Source: Paracandidimonas soli
Lineage (GTDB): Bacteria > Pseudomonadota > Gammaproteobacteria > Burkholderiales > Burkholderiaceae_B
Assembly (NCBI RefSeq): GCF_004342005.1
Contig: NZ_SMBX01000001.1
Coordinates: forward strand, 372,001 to 436,000
Direction of reading: 5' to 3'
Length of the DNA stretch: 64,000 nucleotides
The notes beneath the pieces were generated by a model, which was not told where the DNA came from, searched no databases, and worked only from the letters and a program-made list of their open reading frames with translations. Both the position numbers and the translations under genes were made by a program. Below, in pieces: positions 52,493 through 61,632 of this stretch (within the stretch, counting starts at the first letter, position 1; each line of letters opens with the position of its first letter).

Positions 52493-52828
52493 ATGGAACT
52501 ACTTCTCGTCTGGATTCTGAATGCGGTGGCGCTGCTGATCGTGGCCTATCTGCTGCCCGGCATCAACGTGGCATCGTTCGGATCTGCGCTTATCGCGGCT
52601 CTGGTGCTCGGCCTGCTGAATACGCTGGTCAAGCCCCTGCTGGTCCTGCTGACCCTGCCCATCACCATCGTGACGCTGGGTCTGTTCCTGCTGGTGCTCA
52701 ACGCGCTGGTGTTCTGGTTTGCCGGTTCCATCCTGAAGGGATTCCAGGTGAACGGGTTCTGGTGGGCTTTGCTGGGCGCGTTCGTCTACAGCATCGTCGC
52801 CGGGCTTTTGTCGAGGTTGATCGCTTGA
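52493..52828 (+). CDS. Small four-helix membrane protein (phage holin IV/YvlD-like family)
   Basis: A 111-residue inner-membrane protein with four hydrophobic segments. The pattern WILNAVALLIVAYLLPGINVASFGSALIAALVLGLLNTLVKPLLVLLTLPITIVTLGLFLLVLNALVFWFAGSILKGFQVNGF is typical of the family named after a mycobacterial holin; most members are chromosomal and of unknown role. GGGAG ribosome-binding site before the ATG at 52493. One base separates its stop from the metF ATG, so the two are coupled. Confidence 0.87.
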   Translation: MELLLVWILNAVALLIVAYLLPGINVASFGSALIAALVLGLLNTLVKPLLVLLTLPITIVTLGLFLLVLNALVFWFAGSILKGFQVNGFWWALLGAFVYSIVAGLLSRLIA

Positions 52829-52829
52829 T

Positions 52830-53672
52830 ATGAGTAGTAGTGGCAAGAAGTTCAGTCTGGAGTTTTTCCCGCCGCGGGACATCGCCGCGCAGGAGAAGCT
52901 GGTGCGCAGCGCAAAGCAGATGCAGGCGCTGCATCCGGATTACGTCAGCGTGACCTTTGGCGCCGGCGGCTCCACGCGCAGCGGCACGGTGGAAACGGTG
53001 CGCATGATGCAGAACCTGGGGTTCGACACCGCGCCGCACCTTTCGTGCATCGGCGCGGCCAAGGCCGAACTGGCCGAGCTCCTGGACGGCTACCGGGCCC
53101 AGGGCGTGCGCCGCATCGTGGCGCTGCGCGGCGACCTGCCTTCGGGCATGGGCGGCGACAGTGGCGAGATGCGTCATGCCCGCGACCTCGTGGCCTTCAT
53201 CCGGGAGCACAGCGGCGACCACTTCCACATCGAGGTGGCGGCGTATCCGGAAATGCATCCGCAGTCGCTCAGCGCAAGGGAAGACCTGGCGCATTTCGTC
53301 GACAAGGTGAAGGCGGGAGCGGACAGCGCCATTACGCAATACTTCTTCAATGCGGACGCCTACTTCGATTTCGTCGACCGCCTGCAAGCCCAGGGGGTGG
53401 ATATTCCGGTGATTCCGGGCATCATGCCCATCACGAACAATGCGCAGCTGGCACGCTTTTCGAACATGTGCGGCGCCGAGATCCCGCGCTGGATCCGCCT
53501 GCGGCTGGCGGACTTCGGCGACGATCGCGCATCCATCCGCGCCTTCGGCCTGGATGTCGTGTCGCAACTGTGCGGGAGGCTGCTGGAACGCGGCGCTCCC
53601 GGACTGCATTTCTACACGCTGAACAATGCCGAGGTGACAACGGCGCTGTGGGGGCGTGTCGTTCCGCGATAA
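52830..53672 (+). CDS. metF: 5,10-methylenetetrahydrofolate reductase
   Basis: A 280-residue flavin enzyme that makes 5-methyl-THF for methionine synthesis. Landmarks are FSLEFFPPRD near the N-terminus (the conserved Glu), HPDYVSVTFGAGGSTRSGTVETV, ALRGDLPSGMG, GADSAITQYFFNADAYFDFVDR and PVIPGIMPITNNAQLARFSNMCGAEIP. Normal length for bacterial MetF. Last gene of the ahcY transcript; a hairpin terminator follows. Confidence 0.95.
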   Translation: MSSSGKKFSLEFFPPRDIAAQEKLVRSAKQMQALHPDYVSVTFGAGGSTRSGTVETVRMMQNLGFDTAPHLSCIGAAKAELAELLDGYRAQGVRRIVALRGDLPSGMGGDSGEMRHARDLVAFIREHSGDHFHIEVAAYPEMHPQSLSAREDLAHFVDKVKAGADSAITQYFFNADAYFDFVDRLQAQGVDIPVIPGIMPITNNAQLARFSNMCGAEIPRWIRLRLADFGDDRASIRAFGLDVVSQLCGRLLERGAPGLHFYTLNNAEVTTALWGRVVPR

Positions 53673-53692
53673 TGCGCGACGCCTGTCGTATG

Positions 53693-53726
53693 AAAGGCCA
53701 GCTGGAAATGCTTCCCGCTGGCTTTT
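53693..53726 (+). terminator. Rho-independent terminator of the ahcY-metF operon
   Basis: GCCAGC (53697-53702) pairs with GCTGGC (53717-53722), continued inside by GGAA/TTCC around an ATGC loop, and followed by TTTTGTCTTT. It lies about 20 bp past the metF stop. Confidence 0.8.
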
Positions 53727-53760
53727 GTCTTTCGGTACGCCCTCCGGAGAGGGGGGCGGT

Positions 53761-54681
53761 TCAATAACCCAGTTTGCGATCCACGAGGCCGTGAGGTACC
53801 AGGCCGTCGCGAATGCGGGCGATATTGACGGCGATGTGCTCAACAGCAGTGGCTGGCGAGGTCATGCTGGCGATGTGCGGTGTGACGAGGATGGCCGGAT
53901 GCGTCCAGAAGGGATGGCCGTCGGGAAGCGGCTCCGTGCGGAACACGTCAAGCGCGGCGCCGGACATCTGGCCTGCATCGATAGCGGCGATGAGATCCTC
54001 CTCCACAAGCAGTTCACCGCGGCCGGCGTTGATCAGGTAGGCGCCACGCGGCAGTTGGGAGAAAGTCTGTTGGTTCAGGATGTTCTCCAGTTCCGGCGTG
54101 CAGGGCAGCAGACTGATCAGGATGTCGGTACGCGCCAGGAAGGCAGTCAGGCCGTCCGCGCCGTAGAAGGAGGCGATGTCCTTGTGCTGCCTGGGACGGC
54201 GGCTCCAGCCTGCGACGTCATAGCCCAGCGCGGCCAGAGATCGTGCGCAAGCGCTGCCCAGTTCCCCCATGCCCATGATGCCGATCCGGCGCGGACCGGG
54301 TTGCGGCCGGATCCAGCGGCCGGCACGTTGCTGGCTTTGCATGAAAGCCAGGCTGCGTTGGTACTGCAGGACCATCAACGTAACGTACTGGACCATACCT
54401 TGCGTAAGCGAGGGGTCGATCATCCTGATGACGGGCAGGTGCGCAGGGACGGTGGGGTCGTTCAGCACATGGTCCACTCCGGCTCCCAGCGAGAAAATGG
54501 CCTTGAGATTAGGGAAGCCGGCGATGACGCCCGGATCCGCGGCCCAGGTCAGCACGAATTCGACCTGTTCGCGGGGGCCGGTATCCGGCCAGACGTGCAC
54601 GGATAGATCCGGGCAGCGGGCATGCAGGGCAGCCAGCCAGGCATCGGTGGGGGCGGTCTTGCGTATCAGTACCAGGCTCAT
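53761..54681 (-). CDS. ghrA: Glyoxylate/hydroxypyruvate reductase A-like D-2-hydroxyacid dehydrogenase
   Basis: A 306-residue NAD(P)H-dependent dehydrogenase of the GhrA subfamily. Landmarks are LKAIFSLGAGVDHVLND, IGIMGMGELGSACARSLAALGYDVAGWSRRPRQ, the catalytic Arg in NAGRGELLVEEDL, and His in VTPHIASMT. It reduces glyoxylate or hydroxypyruvate to glycolate or glycerate. Overlaps the FAD oxidoreductase gene upstream by four bases, so it is the last enzyme of that minus-strand operon and probably handles the keto-acid product. Confidence 0.88.
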   Translation of the reverse strand: MSLVLIRKTAPTDAWLAALHARCPDLSVHVWPDTGPREQVEFVLTWAADPGVIAGFPNLKAIFSLGAGVDHVLNDPTVPAHLPVIRMIDPSLTQGMVQYVTLMVLQYQRSLAFMQSQQRAGRWIRPQPGPRRIGIMGMGELGSACARSLAALGYDVAGWSRRPRQHKDIASFYGADGLTAFLARTDILISLLPCTPELENILNQQTFSQLPRGAYLINAGRGELLVEEDLIAAIDAGQMSGAALDVFRTEPLPDGHPFWTHPAILVTPHIASMTSPATAVEHIAVNIARIRDGLVPHGLVDRKLGY

Positions 54682-55811
54682 GATTTTGCGTTCGTAGCGG
54701 CCGTAGTATGGCGGCCAGGAGAGAAAGCGGCATCGAGAAGAGGAGCGCTGCCGTGTGCCAGCAATTGCGCGACGGCTTCTCCTGCCGCGGGAGAAATCTG
54801 GAATCCGGCTCCGGAAAATCCGAAGGCATGGATCAGGCCGGAATGCTTCGTGCTGGGCCCCAGGTATGGCTGCTTGTCGGGGGTGTAGCCTTCCACGCCG
54901 GACCAGAAACGGATGAGATGGGCATGGCGCAGGGCGGGCAGGATCTCGCCGGCCTGCTCGGCAATGCGTTGCATGGGAGCCCGCCCGGGGCGGGCCCGCA
55001 AGTCGTGATCGACGGACTCGCCGAAGCCTCCGCCCATCACGACATTGCCGCGTTCGACCTGCCGGGCGTAGAAGCCGCCGCCCTCGACGCCCAGGCTGAC
55101 GCCCAGCAGGCAGGGCAGGGGCTCGGTCACCGCCATGGTCGGGTAGCCTGGAGTCTGAGGCAGGTCTTCGTCGAACAGGCGGGCGATGTCATGCCCCCAG
55201 GCGCCCGCGGCATTCACGACGAAGTCGGCATGGATGCATGTGCCTTGTTCGGTGCGCAATGCGAAGCCGCCCGCGCGCGGTGCGGCTTCCATGATCCGGG
55301 TGTGCGCCAACAGGCGTGCGCCTAGTGACTGCGCGGCGCGGGCGAATGCCGGCGCCACCAGCCTGGGGTTGGCCTGCCCGTCTTCCGGACAGAGCGAGCC
55401 CCCGATGACTCCGGGGCCGAATTCCGGGTAGCGGCGCCGGAAGGCTGCGCCTTCCAGTATTTGCAGCCCGAGATCGAAATCGCTGACGCGGTCGCGATAG
55501 TCGGCCAGCGCCTGCAGGTCGGATAGGCTGCGCGCCAGTTTGAGATGTCCGGATCGCATGTATTCGCCGTCCGTTCCTATCCAGGCCGGCAGTTCGCTCC
55601 ATATCTCATGGGCACGCATGGCCAGCGGCAATTGCGCGCGAGCGCGGCCTTGCCGGCGCACGCCGCCGAAATTGACGCCGCTGGCACAGGCGCCGCAGTT
55701 GCCACGCTCGATGATGAGCGTCTCGATACCCATGCGGCGCAGGAACAGGGCGCTGGCGCAGCCGATCAGGCCTCCGCCGATGATGGCCGCTGTGGTAGAG
55801 ATCCTGTTCAT
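54678..55811 (-). CDS. FAD-dependent amino acid/amine dehydrogenase (DadA/HcnC/OoxB-like)
   Basis: A 377-residue DAO-fold oxidoreductase. FAD motif AAIIGGGLIGCASALFLRRMGIETLIIERG, then CASGVNFGGVRRQGRA, VVNAAGAWGHDIARL and, near the C-terminus, FWSGVEGYTPDKQPYLGPSTKHSGLIHAFGFSGAGFQISPAAGEAVAQLL. This is the beta-subunit pattern of opine oxidase and hydrogen cyanide synthase (HcnC). ATG 55811 overlaps the stop of the HcnAB-type fusion, so the two are made together. Likely oxidises an amino acid or secondary amine to a keto acid. Confidence 0.85.
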   Translation of the reverse strand: MNRISTTAAIIGGGLIGCASALFLRRMGIETLIIERGNCGACASGVNFGGVRRQGRARAQLPLAMRAHEIWSELPAWIGTDGEYMRSGHLKLARSLSDLQALADYRDRVSDFDLGLQILEGAAFRRRYPEFGPGVIGGSLCPEDGQANPRLVAPAFARAAQSLGARLLAHTRIMEAAPRAGGFALRTEQGTCIHADFVVNAAGAWGHDIARLFDEDLPQTPGYPTMAVTEPLPCLLGVSLGVEGGGFYARQVERGNVVMGGGFGESVDHDLRARPGRAPMQRIAEQAGEILPALRHAHLIRFWSGVEGYTPDKQPYLGPSTKHSGLIHAFGFSGAGFQISPAAGEAVAQLLAHGSAPLLDAAFSPGRHTTAATNAKS

Positions 55812-57622
55812 GCAGAGGGATCGGCGCCCAGCGCCGTCAGTGGAATGGGTTTGACGGGCGCCTGGGAGCGCAGGCGCCCAACGCTGGACGTATCGATATC
55901 GCCCTGCGCCGCCAGCAGTTCGGCCGCGGCCGAACTGCACATGCGGCCCTGGCAGCGGCCCATGCCGACGCGACAAAGCGCCTTGATACGGTTGAGCTCG
56001 GGCTGGCCGTCCATCTGCAGGGCCGCGACGGCCTGGGCGCAGGTGACTTCCTCGCAGCGACAGAGCAAGGTATGTCCGGGACGTGGCCATGCCTGCCAGT
56101 CGGGAAACGGAAAGGCGCGTTCGAGCGCATGGCGGAAGGCGCGCCAGCGATTGATACGCCGTTCCAGGGAACGCGCCTGCCGTAGAGGGACAAGTCGGCC
56201 GATATCGGCCAGCAGCGCCAGCGCCGCCCGGGCGCCGGCAATCTCAGCCATGTCGGCGCCGCCAATGCCCGCACCGTCGCCAGCCAGATAGATACCGGCG
56301 ACGGAGCTGCGGCCCGCTGGATCGAGGCGGGGCAGCCAGGCGCGGTGCAGCGGGCTGTAGTCGAACTCGCATTCGAGCAGGTCCGGCAGTTGAGTTTCCG
56401 AGCGCAGGCCGTAGCCGGTGGCTACGGCGTCGCACGCCACCGTCCATTCTCGCGACCCTTGGCGCACGCGCAATCCTTGCACATGTTCGCTGCCTTCGAC
56501 ACGGACCGGAGTGCAAGATGTATGGATGGGAATGCCACGGGCACGCAGCCAGGCCAGGTAATAAAGCCCTTTGGCAAGCACGGCCGGTTTACGGCACATG
56601 CCTGGCAAAGCGCGCAACTGGGCGGAAAAGGGGGCGCTGTCAAAGACGCCGGCGACATGGGCGCCCTGCCTGGCGTATTGATAAGCGACCAGGTAGAGCA
56701 GTGGTCCGGTGCCGACGAATGCGACGCGGTTGCCAACCAGGCAGTCCTGATGCTTCAGCGAAACCTGGGCGCCGCCCAGCGAGTAGACGCCGGGAATGGT
56801 CCAGCCTTCGAAGGGCAGGATTCGGTCGGTGGCGCCTGTCGCGAGGATGAGATGGGTATATGCCTGACGGGCCATGCCCTGCGGACCATGCAAATCCAGC
56901 ATGCCGGGGGCGGCATTCCAGACCAGGGTTTCCGGGTGATAGTCGATGTGAGGCAGCAGGGTCTGCGCAGTCTCGTGCAGACGCCTGGCCTTGCCGGCCT
57001 CGAAACCGTACAGCGCCCGCGCGGGCCGCTCGCGGCCCTGGGGCGGCTGGCGATAGATTTGTCCGCCAGGGCGAGGCGACTCGTCGATGAGCGTTGGCTG
57101 CAGTCCATGGGAGACCAGAATCTCGCAGGCCCGTATGCCGGCGGGGCCTCCCCCGATGACGATGATCCTCGGATTCATTGTGCGCTTCACCGGAGACTGC
57201 GCGGCATCCTGCTGCGGGAAGCATGGTTTGTCGCCGAGGGGGTGAGGCGGTGTGCAGCCGCCTGTTTCTTCCATGCCGGGTACGGGCGTGTCGCCCTTGG
57301 CAGGACAGGAAAACGCGGCGGGCGGCAGGCACAGCGACATGCCCGGCTCGATCAAGGTCGTGCAGGAGCGCACGCGGCGTCCATCAGAGCATGAGACCCA
57401 GCAGTCCTGGCAAGCGCCCATCAGGCAAAATCCGGCGCGAGGCCTGGCCAGGAATTCGCTGGTGCGCAGGTGCCCGGCCTGGGTGAGCAGCGCTGTCAAT
57501 ACCGTGTCGCCTTTGCGCGCATGGACCTGCAGGCCGTTCAACAGGAACGGAATGGTTGCCGTCGACGGTGGGCGGGCCCGTACGAGTTGTGGGCGGGCGC
57601 GGGCGGGCGTTGCTTCCGTCAT
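55808..57622 (-). CDS. Fused [2Fe-2S]/FAD oxidoreductase (HcnA-HcnB type alpha/gamma fusion)
   Basis: A 604-residue protein. Residues about 25-110 are a small-subunit ferredoxin-like domain with a Cys cluster (GFCLMGACQDCWVSC, then RSCTT). Residues about 150-490 are a pyridine-nucleotide-disulfide oxidoreductase domain with FAD motif IIVIGGGPAGIRACEILVSHGL and later GIYLAGDGAGIGGADMAEIAGARAAL. The end (about 525-575) is a BFD-like [2Fe-2S] domain (LLCRCEEVTC, LCRVGMGRCQGRMC). In HcnABC and OoxAB systems these parts are usually separate proteins. Works with the HcnC-like protein encoded next. Confidence 0.85.
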   Translation of the reverse strand: MTEATPARARPQLVRARPPSTATIPFLLNGLQVHARKGDTVLTALLTQAGHLRTSEFLARPRAGFCLMGACQDCWVSCSDGRRVRSCTTLIEPGMSLCLPPAAFSCPAKGDTPVPGMEETGGCTPPHPLGDKPCFPQQDAAQSPVKRTMNPRIIVIGGGPAGIRACEILVSHGLQPTLIDESPRPGGQIYRQPPQGRERPARALYGFEAGKARRLHETAQTLLPHIDYHPETLVWNAAPGMLDLHGPQGMARQAYTHLILATGATDRILPFEGWTIPGVYSLGGAQVSLKHQDCLVGNRVAFVGTGPLLYLVAYQYARQGAHVAGVFDSAPFSAQLRALPGMCRKPAVLAKGLYYLAWLRARGIPIHTSCTPVRVEGSEHVQGLRVRQGSREWTVACDAVATGYGLRSETQLPDLLECEFDYSPLHRAWLPRLDPAGRSSVAGIYLAGDGAGIGGADMAEIAGARAALALLADIGRLVPLRQARSLERRINRWRAFRHALERAFPFPDWQAWPRPGHTLLCRCEEVTCAQAVAALQMDGQPELNRIKALCRVGMGRCQGRMCSSAAAELLAAQGDIDTSSVGRLRSQAPVKPIPLTALGADPSA

Positions 57623-57631
57623 GCGGATCCC

Positions 57632-59119
57632 CTAGCTGCGTACGCCGTACAGGCATCGCGTGCGAGCCTCGTAGCGTGCCACTTCCTCTGCTTGCCGGGC
57701 GGCGTCCCAGCCGCAGGATTGCGCCGCTACGGCGGCGATCCCGGCAGCCTGGTCCAGACCGTGGCCTGCATCCCAGGCCAGGCCCAGCCTGCGGGTCATG
57801 AGGTCATCCAGCAACACCACGTCCTCCTTGGCAAGGATCTGCGCGAGGTCGGGAATGGGCGAGGCGGGTGCCGGGCCGGCCTGGGGCGGATCCGACGGTG
57901 CGACACGTTGGCGCAGGGCCTGGACGAGGTCCTTGCCTGTCTGCCGGTGCGCGCCGAGCGATCCGTTGCTCAGCGAGAACATATCGGGCATGCCTTCGTC
58001 GGACTGATCGTAGATGCGCCGCGAGCGATGTCCCATGGGAAGGGCAGGATCGTAGGTCAGCGGCCGTACGCCGGCCCAGGTCGAGACGATGTCGGAACGT
58101 TCGAGGCCGAGCGAAGGAAACAAGCTGTTGGCTTCGCGTAAGAGGAAATCGACGTCCTGGGTATCGGCATGGGCCTTGTCGGGATCGCCCTCGTACAGCG
58201 TTTCGGTAGGGCCGAAGAAATGCAGGTCGCGCCAGGGCATGCAATAGAATGGGCGCCCGACGGACGACACAGATGCCAGGCCTTGTCCGCGGCAGGCCGA
58301 CGGCAGGCGGAACATGATGTGCGCGCCCTTGGTGCCGGTGATCTTGCGGCCCACGGGAACATCGGCGCAGGCGTTGACGGCATCGACCTGAGTGCCGGCA
58401 ATATTCAGAATCGCGCGCGCATGCAGCGTGGCCGTTTGCGCAGTAATGCTGTCGGATACGTCGACCAGCCAGCCATCTTGCTGGCGGCGCATTGCGGTAA
58501 CGCGAGTGTAGTTGCGCACGGCCGCGCCTAATTGCCTGGCGGCCAGCGCCAAGTCGAGTACGACGCGTTCGGGCCAGTCGAATTGATATTCCGTATAGGA
58601 TGCGATGGCGGCCAGCTTGTCCTTGTTGCCCAGCCAGGGCGCGAAGGGGTTCCCCGCCAGCGCCTCGCGGGCAGGCGTGCGCTTGTAGTCGAGGGCGACC
58701 TTGCGGTCGCTGAGCGCGCCGAGCAGGCCGAAGGCGACATCGACCAGCCAGGGAGCATAGGGACCGTCGCGGTAGACAGGATAGTGCATGCGGATGGGAC
58801 GGGCCCGTTCCGGCTGTTCGAGCACGAAGGCGCTGCGTACCGCCATGGATCGCCTGACTGTGCGCAGCACGTCCAGGAAGCGGCCGGGGTGCCGGACGAA
58901 CGTGGTCAGCGGCCCGCCCGGCATCAGGTAGCGCAGGCCGCAATGCAGCAGGCGGCTCGATCGGCTGCTGGCGCCCGAACCGTAATCTGCGGCGTCCAGC
59001 AAGGCGACGCGATATCCTTGCTGGACGGCCGCATGCGCCGCTGCAGCGCCATTGATGCCGGCTCCGACGATGAGGACGTCGTAGGTTTGCTGGGCAAGGC
59101 TTTGCAGCGAGGGGCGCAC
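57632..59119 (-). CDS. GlpD-family FAD-dependent oxidoreductase
   Basis: A 495-residue flavoprotein of the glycerol-3-phosphate dehydrogenase family. FAD motif YDVLIVGAGINGAAAAHAAVQQGYRVALLDAADYGSGASSRSSRLLHCGLRYL, the mid domain TGTKGAHIMF, and a C-terminal domain (ILAKEDVVLLDDLMTRRLGLAWDAGHGLDQAAGI). Residue choice follows GlpD, but the context (amino-acid-type oxidase, dipeptide-type importer) argues for a different polyol or amine substrate. 10 bp upstream of the fusion gene, so in the same operon. Confidence 0.78.
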   Translation of the reverse strand: MRPSLQSLAQQTYDVLIVGAGINGAAAAHAAVQQGYRVALLDAADYGSGASSRSSRLLHCGLRYLMPGGPLTTFVRHPGRFLDVLRTVRRSMAVRSAFVLEQPERARPIRMHYPVYRDGPYAPWLVDVAFGLLGALSDRKVALDYKRTPAREALAGNPFAPWLGNKDKLAAIASYTEYQFDWPERVVLDLALAARQLGAAVRNYTRVTAMRRQQDGWLVDVSDSITAQTATLHARAILNIAGTQVDAVNACADVPVGRKITGTKGAHIMFRLPSACRGQGLASVSSVGRPFYCMPWRDLHFFGPTETLYEGDPDKAHADTQDVDFLLREANSLFPSLGLERSDIVSTWAGVRPLTYDPALPMGHRSRRIYDQSDEGMPDMFSLSNGSLGAHRQTGKDLVQALRQRVAPSDPPQAGPAPASPIPDLAQILAKEDVVLLDDLMTRRLGLAWDAGHGLDQAAGIAAVAAQSCGWDAARQAEEVARYEARTRCLYGVRS

Positions 59120-59138
59120 GGTTCTTCTCCGGATGAAC

Positions 59139-60704
59139 TTATTTCTTCAGGGTCGTTTGTTCGGTGATCAGCGGGCCGTAGGACAGCGAACCTTCGAGCT
59201 GGTAGCCGTAGTCGAGCGTATCGCGACGCGCCCAGACGAGCTTCTGTTCGAACAATGGAACGCTGCAGACGTGCTCGATGATCTTTGCCTGGGCTTCCTT
59301 CCACAGCGCCAGGCGCTTGGCCGGATCGAGTTCCTTAGCTGCTGCGTCGATCTGCGCGTCCGCGACATCGCAGTGCGAGAAGTTCGTCACGGCTGTCGGC
59401 TTTCCGACAGCGCTGCGCGAGTGGAAGAACTCCTTGAGATAGTTGTCCGCGATCGGGAAGCGCGAGGCGCCGTAGACGACAATGTCGCTCAGATTCTGCC
59501 GGATCTGCTGGTGGTAGGTCGCATGTTCGACCACATCCATGTCCAGTGTGATGCCGACTTTCTTGAGCTGGGCCTGGACGATCTGTGCTGGCCCCAGGCT
59601 GGTGATATTCTGGCTCTGGATGGCCTTGATGGTCAGGCCGTTGCCGAAGCCGGCTTCCTTGAGCAGTTCCTTGGCCTTCTCGGGATCATATTGCGGCAGC
59701 TTGGCCTCGAGGTCGGCGCCCAGGGTGGCCATGGGGAAAATGGTGGTGGGTGCGAAAGCGACCTTTTCTCCCTTGAAGGCGACGACCTGGCGTGTGTCGA
59801 TGGCATGGGAGATGGCCTGGCGAACGCGGATGTCGTCCAGCGGTTTGTGGGAGATGTTCAGATAGGCTGAACCCTGGTAGGCCGGCTCGATGATGTCGAG
59901 TACGGTGTCATTGCGCTTGTCCATGCGGTTCGCCCATTGCTGGTCCTGGCGGCCATAGACCAGGTCAAGCTCGCCCGATTCATAGGCCAGGTCGCGGCTG
60001 GCGTCGGAGCGGATGTAGCGGTAGACGATACGGTCGATTTTCGGCGTGCCGCGGAAATAGGCCGTGTGCGCCTTCAGGTTCACGGACTGGCTGGCCTGGT
60101 AGGTATCGAAGGCAAAAGGTCCGGTGCCCACAGGGTTGACGCGGAAATCGTCGCCGAACTGCTCTACGGCCTTCTTGCTGACGATAAAACCGCCCTGATA
60201 GCCTACCAGGACATAAGGCAGATCATTGGAAGCTTCCTTGAGCGTGATGCGTACGGTCAGAGGATCGATTGCCTCTATCTTGTCGATGTTGGCAAAGTCC
60301 GAGGAGAATGAGGAGCGGGCGGGATCGGCAGCACGTTGCAGCGAAAATACGACGTCCTCTGAAGTCACTTTTCCGAAGTCCCCGTGGAACTGCACGTCAT
60401 CGCGCAGCTTGAAGGTCCAGGTCTTCTTGTCTTCGCTGCTTTCCCAGGATTGAGCCAGGTCGCCTTCAATGGTCGACAGGTCGGTGGAGCCGGGGGCGAA
60501 GCGCGTCAGGCCGTTGTAAATCCAGGCCAGCACGATTTTTTCCTGGGTCGCTGCACCCCGGTGGGGGTCGAGTGTTCCGAGATCGGAAGCGGCCATGCCT
60601 ACGCTCAAAACTACCGGTGCGGCCTGGGCGGCGCCGTAGGCCAGCGGCATGGCGCTGATCATGGCGGTGAACAAAACGTTTCTGCAGAGCTTGGACGGCT
60701 TCAT
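59139..60704 (-). CDS. ABC transporter substrate-binding protein (dipeptide/oligopeptide family 5)
   Basis: A 521-residue exported binding protein. Signal peptide with SAMPLAYGAAQA at its end, then VLSVGMAASDLGTLDPHRGAATQEKIVLAWIYNGLTRFAPGS, KKTWTFKLRDDVQFHGDFGKVTSEDVVFSLQRAADP and the C-terminal VCSVPLFEQKLVWARRD. The ATG at 60704 has AGGGG upstream and gives a good signal peptide; an in-frame ATG at 60722 overlaps the XRE-cupin stop and is also possible. It should serve the permeases encoded divergently at 61633-63431. Confidence 0.9.
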   Translation of the reverse strand: MKPSKLCRNVLFTAMISAMPLAYGAAQAAPVVLSVGMAASDLGTLDPHRGAATQEKIVLAWIYNGLTRFAPGSTDLSTIEGDLAQSWESSEDKKTWTFKLRDDVQFHGDFGKVTSEDVVFSLQRAADPARSSFSSDFANIDKIEAIDPLTVRITLKEASNDLPYVLVGYQGGFIVSKKAVEQFGDDFRVNPVGTGPFAFDTYQASQSVNLKAHTAYFRGTPKIDRIVYRYIRSDASRDLAYESGELDLVYGRQDQQWANRMDKRNDTVLDIIEPAYQGSAYLNISHKPLDDIRVRQAISHAIDTRQVVAFKGEKVAFAPTTIFPMATLGADLEAKLPQYDPEKAKELLKEAGFGNGLTIKAIQSQNITSLGPAQIVQAQLKKVGITLDMDVVEHATYHQQIRQNLSDIVVYGASRFPIADNYLKEFFHSRSAVGKPTAVTNFSHCDVADAQIDAAAKELDPAKRLALWKEAQAKIIEHVCSVPLFEQKLVWARRDTLDYGYQLEGSLSYGPLITEQTTLKK

Positions 60705-60718
60705 GGCTGTACCCCTGT

Positions 60719-61336
60719 TCATGCTGTTGGAATGCGGGCCTGGTTCAGCGGCATGGCCGCCACGACCCAGATGACTTCAGTGCGTGTGTTGCCTGGATTG
60801 CGCCAGCGGTGAGGCGTCTGGCTGTGGTAGCGAAAACTGTCGCCGGGATTGAGGGTGAAGCTCTTGTCTTCGACCCAAAGCTCGAGTTGTCCGGACAGGA
60901 CCAGGCCGACCTGTTCGCCGCGCTCGATGGTGAATAGCTCCTCGCCGGTTGAACCGCCGGGCTCGATGAAGGCGCGATAGACGTTGATGCCCGCGGAAGG
61001 CTGCGGGGTGACGATGACTTTCTCGATGCCCTTTTCCGGTGCGTTCAGCGCGGGGTGGCTGTTGGCGCGCGAAATGATGCCTTTCTCGTCGGAGGCGGGC
61101 GCGTCGCCGAACTTCAGCAGTTTCGAACTGCTGATGTCCAGGGCATCGGACAGCAGGCGCAGCATGCGCACCGAAGGTGAGCTGATGCCCCGTTCAATCT
61201 GGCTGATCAGTCCGACCGACATGCCGCATTGTTTGGCCAGTTCCGAAATGGACAGGCCGCGTTTTTTTCGGATCTGGCGGATTTGCTGGCCTAGCCATAA
61301 ATCAGCGACGCTGCGTGCTTCAGTGCGTGTGGTCAT
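60719..61336 (-). CDS. XRE-family regulator with C-terminal cupin domain
   Basis: A 205-residue regulator. Residues about 13-70 form an XRE helix-turn-helix (LGQQIRQIRKKRGLSISELAKQCGMSVGLISQIERGISSPSVRMLRLLSDAL). Residues about 115-195 are a cupin barrel (FIEPGGSTGEELFTIERGEQVGLVLSGQLELWVEDKSFTLNPGDSFRYHSQTPHRWRN) able to bind a small ligand or metal. Divergent from the permease operon and upstream of the binding-protein gene; probably controls the whole catabolic island. Confidence 0.9.
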   Translation of the reverse strand: MTTRTEARSVADLWLGQQIRQIRKKRGLSISELAKQCGMSVGLISQIERGISSPSVRMLRLLSDALDISSSKLLKFGDAPASDEKGIISRANSHPALNAPEKGIEKVIVTPQPSAGINVYRAFIEPGGSTGEELFTIERGEQVGLVLSGQLELWVEDKSFTLNPGDSFRYHSQTPHRWRNPGNTRTEVIWVVAAMPLNQARIPTA

Positions 61337-61487
61337 TCATGAATTCCGTAAGCGAACTGCCCGTGGGGCAAGGTTGCGACAATTGTTCCATTAATGATTT
61401 GATCATGCAAGTGAAAATTTCATATTGACGATGCATTCATTTATCTGGCAGTATTCATGGCATGTTGCGATAACCCGGTTCATGAAT
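61335..61487. promoter_or_regulatory. Repeated TTCATGAA palindromes flanking the divergent promoter
   Basis: The palindrome TTCATGAA occurs at 61336-61343, over the XRE-cupin start codon, and again at 61479-61486. A half copy (ATTCATG) lies at about 61453. The region between holds AT-rich promoter-like DNA and no gene. Candidate operators for the XRE-cupin protein. The remaining 145 bp up to 61632 show nothing else clear. Confidence 0.4.
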
Positions 61488-61632
61488 GGCCTGCGCCTTC
61501 ATGGCCATCAGCAAGCCCAATGCCACAGGAGAAAACGCAAATGGAGCGAGTGACGAGTGCCCATCATGGGCATGCCTTGGGCAGGAGCGGCCCCGGACCA
61601 TCCGGGCCCTGTACGCCGGGCGGGGTGTGACG

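Noticed and set aside
54678-57622. Hydrogen cyanide synthase (hcnABC)
   Set aside because: The subunits are of the same superfamily, but fused and in a context with an importer and GhrA. Amino acid or opine oxidation is at least as likely, so cyanide production is not claimed.
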